Source: Eopsaltria australis (lineage: Eukaryota > Chordata > Aves > Passeriformes > Petroicidae). From it: DNA of 64,000 bases. Within the stretch, counting starts at the first letter, position 1. The number at the start of each line of letters is the position of its first letter. Under the pieces are notes generated by a model. The model had not been told where the DNA came from and ran no database searches. It saw nothing but the letters and a program-made list of their open reading frames with translations. The stretch lies in assembly GCA_034509425.1 (NCBI GenBank), contig JAVTVJ010000343.1, positions 1,638,501 through 1,702,500 on the forward strand. The letters run 5' to 3'. This document shows, piece by piece, positions 48,106 to 59,439 of this stretch. Both the position numbers and the translations under genes were made by a program.

Positions 48106-48480
48106 CTGGTTTGGGGGCAGGGACAAAAATAACACGATCATATTTCAACTCATTGTTCAAGTTTAATGAGTTCTGCTGTAGCTCCAGCACTAGAAGGTTA
48201 TTGTGAGGGAAAAACAAAGGGACCCTTCTTTTGTCTTTCTTCTCAAACTATCAGGGCCCATTACTGAAAATTAAGGTTCAATAAAATTCGTATTCAGAGA
48301 TAATTAGCGGACAGCTTTGTGGTGCGGCGGATAATATGACCAAAGTGCTGGTTCACAGCAGTGTGTGCTGAAGTGTGAAAGAGCAAGTTCTCCGTTGCTG
48401 CTTCTGAGGTCATACCCCCTCATCCTGCATACAATGTGGCAGTCAAAATGCAGCATTCTTACCTGCTGTGATAAAAAATA
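48106..48480. promoter_or_regulatory. Candidate conserved non-coding block next to exon candidate
   Basis: Unique sequence with retained CpGs ('gataattagcggacag' near 48300, 'ggtgcggcgg' near 48321) and homeodomain words (ATTA), directly upstream on the minus strand of the exon candidate. It could be intronic regulatory sequence if that exon is real. Confidence 0.35.
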
Positions 48481-51400
48481 CACCAAAGCAAATAAATTAT
48501 TTCAAACCCCTCCTCCCCCTCACAGTTTTTTTTTTTTTAACAAAGCTAGATCATTAGAAATAAACTATGACTTCATTAGAATGTTCCACATAACAGGATT
48601 ACAGAGGAATGTGTCAATAACTGGCAAAGGTTTGTCTTTCATTAATTAACACATTTGTATGAATACAAACTTGTTATCCTCACTTTTTATAGGTGAAATA
48701 TTATCATTAAAATTAGACCTTGGTTTCAAAAAAAATCTTGATGGTGTTAATTTGTACAACTGAACATTTTCCAAATATTGTTTAGATTAGAAAAGAAACT
48801 AAATTTGAAATCAGGCATAGTTACAAGAAGACCACTTTTCTCTGCAATAAAGGAAAGACAGTTGCAGAGTTCTTCTCTTTTGTATATTGAAGTACACATG
48901 TACACATTTTCTGCATATAGTAGAATATTTAAGGAAGTAACTAATTAAATATTTGTTCTATTTTTGTTGTTTAACGGAAATGCACATTAACTACTTCAGC
49001 TTTGTTTTTCCCATCTGTCACTAAGGAAACAACTCATAAGCTTAGGGACAGTCTGTAATATTGTTCTGTTTATTTTGACACAAGACTTCTATGTGGACAA
49101 AGAGCAAAAAAGGAAATTCTACCTAAAAAGAGTAGAGTATTTTTCTGAGGTAGAAACACAGTAATTTCTTTTTTTACCAGTTTCACCTGGTAGCTTATAA
49201 GTGTAACTTTTAGCATTACAGAGATTGTAACTGAAATATTCATGTGTGTAGTGGAATCCTGACTACAACTGAGTTCTTAGATACTAATGTTGTTTTACCA
49301 CTGTCATGTTTATTTGGATCACCAAATGATTTACAAGACAGATTCCATTAATTGAAGAATGTGCAAGGGCTTTGATCGCACCCTATCTGAAAAATCAATG
49401 GGGTGATCTAAAATAACCTTCTCTTTTTGCAGTTCATAATACCTTCTGTTATGTACAGTTTGGGTCAAAGTTCTGTGTGTTGTGAGACAAGGGCCCTTCC
49501 TATGTCATCAGTCCCAAAAGGTATGAAACTTACGTGAAAAAAGATATCAATAAACTGACATTTTCTCACCCCTTTCCCAGGCGTTGCTGGAAAGGTGAGT
49601 AGGATGATATTTAATTTGAGCTGTTCTCCAGGAGTATGGAGGGGATTGTTGTTTTCCTAAATACTTCTTTATTTCACAATTCACTGAACAATAAGCATAT
49701 TTTCAAAAAACAATAGGAAATATGAAATTCTGTCTGGTTCAGGAAAAGGCAGTATGTGGTATTACTTAAAAAGCTTGTATGGAAATATAGAAAAGCAATG
49801 TTGGATTTCTCCCCCAAATTACACTTTCCATGAGCTTAAATTTGAAAAAAGGCTTCAGATAATAATGAACTCAATAAAGGAGGTCAATTTTTTTTCCACC
49901 GAACAGAAAAATAACAAAAAACAAAACCAAAAAAAAAGTGAGGAAAAGTAGGTCTCCATCTTTATTTTTCAGGAGGTATCTCTGAAATTGCATGGACTTC
50001 TAGATTTTTCAGACACTGGGGATTTTTTTTAAATAACATGTTGAGGGAAAATCTCGGCACTCTGCAATACAAGGTTGAAACAGTGGGATTACAGTGGAAC
50101 CATGTATATTAACATTACATAAGGAAGCACTTTCATCTGCATTTTAATGTGTGGTGAACTTAGTATGTGATTAGAAAGGGAGGATTAAGGCTGTGTCTAC
50201 ATTAGCAAATAATTCAGTATGATAACAGTAAATCAGTAGATCAAAGCAGCCAGTGCTGAAGCCCTACATCCTGTGGTTGAAACTTTTCTCTTCAGTCCAG
50301 GTTTAGTATGACCTCCTGGTCTGAAGGTCTTCGTTTCACACACGGCTCAAAGTCACCCATTAAACATCCAAATCCTTACGGCTGCATTAGGGAATGTACC
50401 ACATCAGGTGGACCTCTGAAGTGGAGAACATCACTTACTTTTCTCTGAAATCCACTTTGAGAGCATCTAGTTTGCAGGAACCAAACTACACTGTGCAACA
50501 CAGTAACATGAGGAAGCCATGAGAGACCATGAACCATGAACCAAAATGAGAGTGGGATGCAGTCTAAAAGTGCCTTCTAGCTAGATGAACACAGGATATA
50601 AAAATTCTTGGAATTAAAGTGGTTTTCTGACCCCTGTGAAACCTCCTCAACAGTGTAGCATGCAGCCACTAACTTTCTTTAAAGAAAGTCCTGCAGCTCC
50701 CCCTACTCCAGAGTAAGGAGTCAGACTGAAAACCCTCCTGCAGCATGCTGCAGACACTTCAGTAAGCCCAACACTTTCATTTCATCTTCTTCAGAAACAT
50801 ACTAAAGAAAATATATCATAATATATATTGAAGTCTGCAGGCATGCTAAATTTGCCAGGGATTATGTCTTGGGTATGTAAAAGTAAACTACAGAGGTCAG
50901 CAATATTCTGTCACTTCACAGTAGCATCTCGGGAGAGATTTCCCAGTGAAGAGCAGTGAGGACCTTTGCTCAGTCCATGCAGCACAAAACCACACAACCT
51001 CTGTACAGGACCATTCTGGACACAGTCTCAGTGAGTTATCATGGCCTTGTGAAAAGCTTATAAGCCCTGTCAAGGAGTTCATAAATCATCAGTGATTATT
51101 AGCTCAGGACTGGCGCTCCTTGAACTTAGATATCCTGCTTGTAGACCTGAGCAACTTCACCATCAGTTATCTTGCCTGTCTTTACCCCTGTGGTGAAGAA
51201 ATATCCACAGCCTCCTGTCAGTGCTTGAACTGCATCTTCTCCAAATCCTTAGGCAAATTATATTATTCTGTTCTCTGCACTTTTTTGGAGATTTCTTTCA
51301 AGCAATTCAAGCCAGGGTATGCAATTGTTCCTTGTAAAAGAGAGAAGCAGTTTTCTAACTACATGAGGGCTGGTATTAACTGTGTTTGAATCTACAGGTT

Positions 51401-52138
51401 CAAATACCTACTGGTATTACCTATGTTCAGCACCTATAGGATTTTGATGTTTTGATTGGGGTGTTTGATTTGGTTTGATTTCTTTTTATTTGTTTTTGTT
51501 TTGTTTTGTGGGATATTTTTGTTTGCTTGCTTTTTGTTGATTCCTTTCCAACACAACCCTCTGTAATACTTACTAATATCAGTGTGATGGCTTTAAAATT
51601 TTCCAGTAGCTGGGAGTATCTGACATATTTTGATGTTTCCAAGGTCTCATGTCCGTAAGTCAGTATGGGCAACTAGTTTGTGTGATGAAAACAATTACAA
51701 TAATGCGTGGGTAAATCAGAGCTCTGCTCCTCCATACAGTCATCTTGTGTTCATTCAACATTAATTATTTAAGAGTAAAATACAGAAGCCAAGTCTCACT
51801 GTGATAGAAGTATTACCTTAAAAAACCATATCATTCTGCATATCTTTTAAATATGAAGTGGGATTGGCAGGTATTTTATCTAACTGCTCTGCGTAGTGTA
51901 ACATGCTATTCCACAGTTTCTCAGTTGCTCATTCACTTGATGCCAGACAATTTTCCTATGCTGAAAAGAGAACAAAGGGAACAAAACTGGGGTTCAAACC
52001 AAAGTACAAGCAAAGTCAACAATATTTTCAGAAAATTGGGTCAAGCCTCAGTTTTAAAATTAAATAAATTGCATTTAAAATGGATGCTGAAAAATCCCCA
52101 GGTTAATAAATTTATTTTCTTTAAAAGGATGGAGAGGA
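48481..52138. other. Unique non-coding sequence, no feature seen
   Basis: No gene or interspersed repeat supported. T-run at about 48527-48538, CAAAA-rich stretch near 49910-49938, and GTTTT/TTTG-rich stretch at about 51440-51535 are simple sequence. Confidence 0.5.
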
Positions 52139-52203
52139 ATATATATATATACATGCATATATATATATATATATGTATTTATATACATACATACATATAT
52201 ATT
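52139..52203. repeat. (TA)n / (CATA)n microsatellite
   Basis: AT dinucleotides interrupted by ACATGC and GTATTT, then ACAT tetramers. The tract is self-complementary and explains the Y-I-Y-M-H-I-rich end of the plus-strand frame at 51853-52254. Confidence 0.95.
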
Positions 52204-52599
52204 CAAGTTAGTGCACTGTATATCTCAAATGTATCTCAAGGTCTGTCATTGTAAAAGGACTTACAAATTCCACACAGGAACCCAAAGTCTCTTGTAGCTG
52301 TGTGAGTGAAAACTTTTTCTATCACTTCTCTCACAGATGCACTTTAACTGTGGAACCAGGGTTTACTTACCACAGTCCTGTCCCAAACTTATGCTCTGCA
52401 AGACAAGGTGTGCTCTGGATCTATTCCCACCCACCCCCTACCCACCCTCCTTCCATGGCTCTTTCCTGCTGCAGAAAGCTAACTGAAAGCACACAGACCT
52501 GACTGGAGCCAAAGTTAAGCCTCTTACTGATAATCACAACAGGTAATCTCAGGTTTAATTTATTATTTCAGTCAGGATTCCCCAAAAAAATTTGCAGGG
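52204..52599. other. Unique non-coding sequence, no feature seen
   Basis: Spacer between the TA-rich microsatellite and the LTR. A CCCACCC-rich run near 52425-52448 is the only notable word. Confidence 0.5.
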
Positions 52600-53174
52600 T
52601 GTATTGGATCTGCCTGAGATGGAGTTAATTTTCCCCACAGCAGCTCTCAGAGTGCTGAGCTTTGTATTGGTAGCTAGAAAGGTGTTGGTAACACACCTGT
52701 GTTTTGTCTACTCTTGAGCGGTGCTCCACAACATCAGGGCAATCCCTCCAACATTCCCCCCTCACCAGTAGACCAGGGCAGACAAAGTCTTGGGAAGGGA
52801 CATAGCCCAGACAGCAGACCCAAAGTGACCACAGGAAGAGTTCATTCCATAGGATGTCTGCTCAGCAGTATAAGCTAAGAGGGGGTAGGAAGAGTAGGGA
52901 GAGTTGGGAGTGGGCATTTGTTATTACATTTGTCTTCCAGAGTAAACGCTATGCATGCTGAAACTTCATTTTGTGGGAAGTAGACGGGAATCACCTGCTG
53001 ATGGGAAGTAAAGAATAAAACTTTTTCTTTGGTTCTGTGCACTGCCTTTGCTTTTGTTTTATTGAACTACCTTTATCTGGCCCACAGAAAAGATTTCCCC
53101 CCTGTCCCATCCTGCTGAGGAGAGTAGTGGTAGAGTGGCTGGTGGCCATCTATCCAAGGCCAACTCACCCCACA
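52600..53174 (+). mobile_element. Solo-type LTR of an avian endogenous retrovirus
   Basis: A forward LTR of a family I recognise in many birds. It starts 'tgtattggatctgcctgaga' with 'tggagttaattttccccaca', and continues with 'ggtgttggtaacacacctgt'. It has a TATA-like 'agtataagc' at 52868-52875, 'tgatgggaagtaaagaataa' leading to the AATAAA at about 53013, then 'ctacctttatctggcccaca' and a 3' end in CA near 53174. The order and spacing of these blocks match the family, and length is about 575 bp. No internal retroviral sequence and no second LTR are present, so it is a solo LTR. It is diverged, and no clear target-site duplication was seen (CAGGG to the left, GCTGA to the right). Confidence 0.85.
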
Positions 53175-56100
53175 GCTGATCCCAGAGCAGAGAAGAATGA
53201 AACTTCCTATTTGCTTAATGTACTCTAAAGTAATGAGGGGACACTTCTTCAGCCAAAACAGCTCTGAGGTAATTGTTCTGCTAGACACCTTCAGCTGAGG
53301 AAGGCCTGTATTTTATTGTCTTACAGCAAGAGTTTGAAGACAATAATGCAAATACGCCAGTGCCTGGTTTGACATTGACGACTCACCTGTGCTACAGTGC
53401 ACAGCTCCCTGCATTCTGGGCTGAAGGGAGGTAACATTAAACAATCAGTGCTCTCTTCCTTGTTAGCCAAGATGCTACGTTGCCTCTGTGTGCTATGGGG
53501 CAGTTCTCCACCAGAGGAGCACCTGACATATGGAGGGTCCATCCAACCTCCTAATACTTCATGAATGTTGGTATACCCCCAAAATACTTCTGCTTAGTGC
53601 ACACCTGGACCCCAAACATGGAAGATTTTTCCTTTGTCACTGATCAGGTTCTTCCTGCAGATATGTGAAGATATAGTCCTAAAACTTAAGTTTTCAAGTG
53701 GGAAATGTCCTTTTTCTCCTGACCTCCACTCATGAGTCTACAGGATGAACTGTCAAAGCTCCCTGCAGCACCAAAGTCTTCCCAGTGCAGGAGGATATAT
53801 GGAGTTTCCCTCATTTACGAGGAGACTCTGATACAGCCAGAATGAAAGTTGATTCACTTCAGGTTTTGACATTGCAACTCCAAAGGGTACAGATAAACTC
53901 TGATGTTAACAACACTTCCAGGAGTGCTTAAAATCAATTCCTATTGATTAATATTAATTTAATAATCCAGCAATCAGTTGCTATTAAAGCGAGAAGAAAG
54001 CTAAAGTCCTGTTTCTGAGTAAATTATACACAGTAAACAGACCCTGAGAGATGCAAATATTGTCTGGCTTCACTTTTCTTTAGCAAGAAGTCTGAGTGAT
54101 AAATGTGTCAGCCTCACAGTATTAAAATTTGTAAATATAAAGTCAGGTAATGAAATAATAATGTCTGTCCCCTGTGATTACAGCCCACCCACCACCACAG
54201 TGTGTAGATGGCAGGTATCCCTTGCCAGCCTGGCACTTGCTTCCGGGCACCTGACTGCAGGGAGGCTACGAGTAACTGCAGTCCTTGCAGTACAGAGCTC
54301 TTCTGCAGCAGCTTTGGGAATTTGGTTATGTGAAAATGTAACAAAATTACTCTGTGAAGTCCTGAAAAAAAGGTAAGGAAAAAATAGCTAGGGAAATGCC
54401 TTGAGTTACTAAAAAATTTAATTTACTGTGCATTAATTATTGGTTAATTAAGTTCAGTATCTCTCTGAAAGTTTTACTGGCATTCAGGTCTTTGGTGATT
54501 CTGATTACTTTTGCGCACTGATGGGATTAGGGTGTTTCAGAAAATAGAGGACAACACCATCTTTGTACCACAGAATCTTTGTAGATATAATACAAAAAAT
54601 TATTCCCATTAGAATTTCAGTTTATTTAGAGGAAACCTAAAATTTGTAAATAGATTTATTTTCAGATTAGTAATTAATTCTTTAAATTATTGTTGGTACT
54701 TCTGTAAAGAGTTTATTTCTACTTCTATTTTCTTGTTTGTTTTACATTTATATTTAGTGAGTACAAACAGCACACCAAGGCCACAATCATGTTCACTTAA
54801 TGCTGGAAAATCTTTCTGATTATCTGATTGGATCCTACAGAATAACCCTTTCTCCTCAGAACCAGAGATGAAGGAGATGAAGATAAAAGGTAATGTTTTT
54901 AGTTATGAAATAAAATTAGCTGGAGAAAAGGAATAGCAGATCACAGAACTATGATTGTGTCTCACCTTGTCCAAGATAGCAGACATCATGAAGCTCCTAA
55001 GCTGGTATCAGGTCTCATGTCATGGGATCATTGATTTTATGAAGCCTGGTATTAATTTAAAACAAAAGAGTGGCAAGTACTCTGTAGTGTTCTGCTTTCC
55101 TGTAGATAGGGTATAAATAACAATACTCAGCCTTGCAAGTTTTGACCTAACACCATCATATTTCAAAGTCACAAATTGATCTGCTGGCAATCCTCAGCAG
55201 GAGGACAATTTTCCTATGTATTTCTACAACTGCTCTGACAGTATAGGTGGTGAATGAGTACTTCCCTTTAGCTACCATGCAAAAACAAGTAAGCAAAAAA
55301 GTTTCATAGATGGGTTCAGTACCCTTGCTAATCTTCCTTCATCCATAGTAAAAAACCCTCAAAAATACAGTAGCTGAAAAGTCAAGAGTATAAGGTTAAC
55401 TTCTTACACTCACTTAGGAATAAAGGTATCTAATTTTTAAAAAAGGAAGAATCAGAATATTAAATTAGTATTTGATGCAATGTAGAGCACCATTCCAGTT
55501 CAGAATATTCTATTTCTTGTGCAGCAGTTACTTGAAGTAAACATCACAATGCCAAGTTTCATAATATGGAGCCCTACACTACATGTTTTCTGTTCCGTAG
55601 CATTAGGGAAGTGTTCAAATATCAGTACAGAATGTACTTTGCCTGAATTCTTCAACTTGCCTGCCTGCATTTTAAGTTTATCAGGAGTCAATAGGTGGTC
55701 CAAGTAATATTTTCTCTATCAGACTGTTCAGAACAGATTTGGAAAGTTCCTTGGTGTGTGTTGCTGCATGGGTCTATAGCATTTTTAAGTTCTATTTTTG
55801 TATTTTTATATAGGTTTGTGGGAATTCATGAAGAATAACAGTGATACATGAAACTCTGAGCAATGTGGCTGTAACATCCTGTAGTATTAAGAAGATGGTA
55901 GCTTGTGACAAACTGCACAAAACCAGAGAAAACTGGAAAATAAGAAAGATGAAACTACAAAAAGTACTTACAACAGGTACTTTCTGAAACCTGAGCTCAT
56001 GGGCTTCCTTCAAGGTATGAATAAAAAGTCCTATTGTCAGTTACAAAAACTCACGTCCAAATTATTTATTACTGAAAACAAGCAAACTGATCTTAAAATG

Positions 56101-56559
56101 TTTAACTTTCTAAAAAGCTTCTCTCTGTGGTATCTACATGACATGGAGTTAGAATATATTTTTTATGTATTTTCATCTTCACTAGGCAAAACAGAATTTG
56201 CTTTTTCCACATGAAGGTCATTAGTAGCCTGAAGGTCTATTCAAATCCTTCACACCAAACACTAATAACATTAGAATGGAGTGAGTGATAAAAGAACTAA
56301 AGAAATGAAGATTAGAAACTACTCTAAGTGAAAAAGGGGTGGGGGCTAGCAACATGTCAATACAATGTTTTGACTGTGGATGGTCATAACTTATTTGCTT
56401 TTATAGCCAAGTTCAGAGTTATCCTGAAGACCTGCAAAATCCTTCCAGGTGAGCATCAGAGAAGTTCAGTTTGGATTTTACAACATTCCTTCCCTGGTAT
56501 GTCCCTGTGTCATTCTTTTTTGAAGACATTGACCATATGATGATATTCAAATGGCCAAG
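53175..56559. other. Unique non-coding sequence, no feature seen
   Basis: No gene or interspersed repeat supported in 3.4 kb. Open frames on both strands around 54114-54376 and 55500-55707 overlap each other antisense, as expected for chance frames. Confidence 0.5.
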
Positions 56560-57130
56560 CGTTTACAATTTCCAGATCTGCCAAATAGCGAATCAACCTT
56601 TATAATTAAAGGTGACAAGCTGACAAGGAAAATGAATGTAAAATTGTATACGTATATGAATTTTTATGTCAGATTGCCGTCTGTGCACTTGTTTTTTCTT
56701 TGTCAATAGCCGAAGGCTCATTTCCCTGTACTAGAAGTGCATTTTATATCGAGGCCTTCAGACAGCTCCCCTTCGCCCTAGTGAATTTGCTGATTAATTT
56801 TGGATGCTCCTCTTAATTAACACCCCAAAGGAAGTCTAGATTTTCTAGCCTATATTCCATGTAAAACAAGTGAATCTGAAGAACAATGACCTAAGGAGAC
56901 AGGCGCGCTGTGTCCGAATGACATTACAAGAACATTGAATATCTCACAAGTCAGGACCTGGTCAGGCAATGCCTAGGGAAAATGTAGGCCTTTAATCAGG
57001 GCAGAAATGAGATTCATATTAGTCCAATTTCATTTTCCTTATTGCTGACAAAGAGAGGCTGGGATGGATGCCACCTGACAGTTGAAACATGGTGCTCCTA
57101 TGCAGGAACGGGTGCCTCTGGCCTTGATTA
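56560..57130. promoter_or_regulatory. Candidate conserved regulatory block
   Basis: Unique sequence with many words typical of long-conserved enhancers: 'ttgctgattaattttggatg' at 56787-56806, 'cttaattaacacccc' near 56812, 'tttgtcaatagccgaagg' near 56699, a GCGCGC at about 56903-56908, and several isolated CpGs ('atatcgaggcc', 'cttcgcccta'). The absence of any repeat and the density of TAAT cores suggest constraint. No exon-like frame with splice sites is visible. Conservation was not tested. Confidence 0.45.
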
Positions 57131-59439
57131 ATAATTGGTACCATTTTGACTTGCGGGCAGATAAGTTGATGATGGATGAGAGAAAAAGAGTGAAGTGATT
57201 TATTATAAAATTAGGATAAAATAACGAACTGACTAATTGCACACAAGCCTCATAAAATGTAGCTGTGGAGTCAGAAGTGCAATGCCAGGCAACAATAATT
57301 TCCACCTCACTTTTTACAATGAGATCTGAAAGCAAAAAAAGATAGAAACAACTCTTACTTATGGAGCTGGTATATGCAGAGAAAGCCTTGCTCATTCTTC
57401 CACCCCAAGCAAACAAAATATTGATACTTATATTTTATTTTTTATTATTACTGAAAGAAAAGGGAACAGTAGAACTAAATAGGCCACATTAAACCAACTG
57501 TTGCTTCTTTGTTAAAGCTAATTAAACCTTTCAATTCTGTGATTTCTTTGCATACTTTAGGAGGGTAAAAATATCTGAATATGAATAATATGAAGTTATG
57601 AAACTGAGATGCATATATGTTAAAATCAAAATTCAATCCAAAAAATCAACTTGCAAGTTCTATCGGCACCTATAGAAGTGTTCAGCCCTCTTGGTAGGTA
57701 TCATTTTTCTAGTTCACTTTTTGATGGTCTGAACTTCCAAACCTGTGCTCTGACAGCTACTTTAGAAGCTGAGGCATCTCTTGCTCACTATTTTATGCTG
57801 CATATGTCCAGCAGAGTACAATTGAAAATTTAAAAGTGTATGTTATAATAACCACTGGCTGTCTGATAAAAATATTTATTTTGCTGTTATGAATCAATGT
57901 AATTATATTCTTTTTTCTTTGCAAGACAGATGCTTCATCACTTTCTCTTGGAAATTTTTAAAGTCCAATCTGCTCTAATTCCTTGAAAAGTTTTGCTACT
58001 AGCAGTCCTAATCAACATCCAAGGGATTTTTTTTGCAAGCTCAACTATTAAACAAGCTGAAACTATAAATTAAATACAACTGCCAACAGTATTGTCCCAA
58101 TAAGATGAGTTCAATTATAAAACTGAAAATTAATGTAGCATGGAGAGCTAAAATTTAACTTTCATGTAATTGATTTCTATTCTACTGCTAAGACAAAAAT
58201 GTGGCAATTTCTCCTTATAATCTACAAAGTCTCCCATACTGAATTTGCCATGCAGATTAGGAGGCAGGATTTTAAAATAATAATTTGCAAACACTTTATT
58301 TTGGTTCAAAAGCCACAGTCATGGCTTAAGAGCATTTCCTAAAGCAAAATAAAAATGATGCATAATATCATATCCCTTCAACAAATATTAGAAGGTTTCA
58401 TATCTGATCCACTCTTAACTGCATATCATGACTGGCAATTTATTTTTGGGGAAGATTTGAGAAAAGTTAACCTGAATTAATTTTTAAAGTGAATTCTTAA
58501 ACTGCATCCATTCCACAGGAAATTGTGTTTCAAAATTTGAAGGTGTCTTTAACATGACATAGCTTCATGAATTAGAGTAAACTGACTTGAGACTGTTTCC
58601 AAATAAGAGTATCCACCATTTACTTAAATTCTTTTTAACTCATGTTCTGTTTTATCTGGACTAACCTCTTCAAGCACCCCCTATTCAAAAATCTTTTCAC
58701 ACTGATTCAATTAGAGTTTATTTGGAAAAAATATGTCAGGTGAAAGGTGATTTAACAGAAAAATTACAGAAACACCATCCTTTTTTTGTCTGATTCCAAA
58801 ATTATGAAATTTGTAATCATGTCTGTCAAAAATCAAAGGCTATATCCCATCATGACCAGCAGAACATGGACTTGAGAAAAATGCATAGTACTGTGAGAAA
58901 GGAGATTAGAGAGTAATACTGCCTGTGTTGTCCTTGCAAATTGTTTTAATGTCTTCTCACCATCAATACCTATGTTCTTTCAATATCTCAGAGGTTTGGA
59001 GGTTTAGGGTAAAAGGAAATCATCTTAATTAACTGCTGTGTTTTAAGATCATGAGGTAAATAATGCTACAAGGACTGACTTGTGCTCTGAGCTGCTCTGG
59101 ACTCAAGAAGAAGCAGCGTGGCTGGCTGTGACAAGGACATCTTCTGTAAGCCACATTTTAAGAGGCGTTCAGGCCATCATATCCCTTGTCTCTATGAGGT
59201 TGGTGCCAGGCATGGACTAGCTCTACATCTTTGCTACCTTGCCTCTGATATCTTTGCTACCACTGGGGCTCACATGCCTAGCAAAGCGGAGGCTTGCCAT
59301 TTCTCCATGCAAACATGACAGCATTGGGATGACATCACTAATGTCTGGGAGGCTTGTGGCTGAAACAATAACATCATATCAAAGGTTAGGACAGCTGAAC
59401 AATTACTCACAGGTTATTGAAAGATATCTGAGAGCAGCT
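57131..59439. other. Unique non-coding sequence; origin of last 350 bp uncertain
   Basis: No gene supported. The minus-strand frame at 57039-57416 has no family resemblance. The segment from about 59090 to 59440 is less AT-rich and contains plus-strand frames (59118-59318, 59239-59511). It may be the diverged upstream part of the CR1 element or another old repeat, but I could not match it. Confidence 0.4.

Noticed and set aside
51400..51425. T-arm-like word GGTTCAAATACC suggesting a tRNA
   Set aside because: No acceptor stem, D-arm or anticodon arm at the right spacing on either strand.
53510..53530. CTCF-like word CCACCAGAGGAGC
   Set aside because: It departs from the CTCF core at key G/C positions, and no second site or flanking upstream motif is visible.
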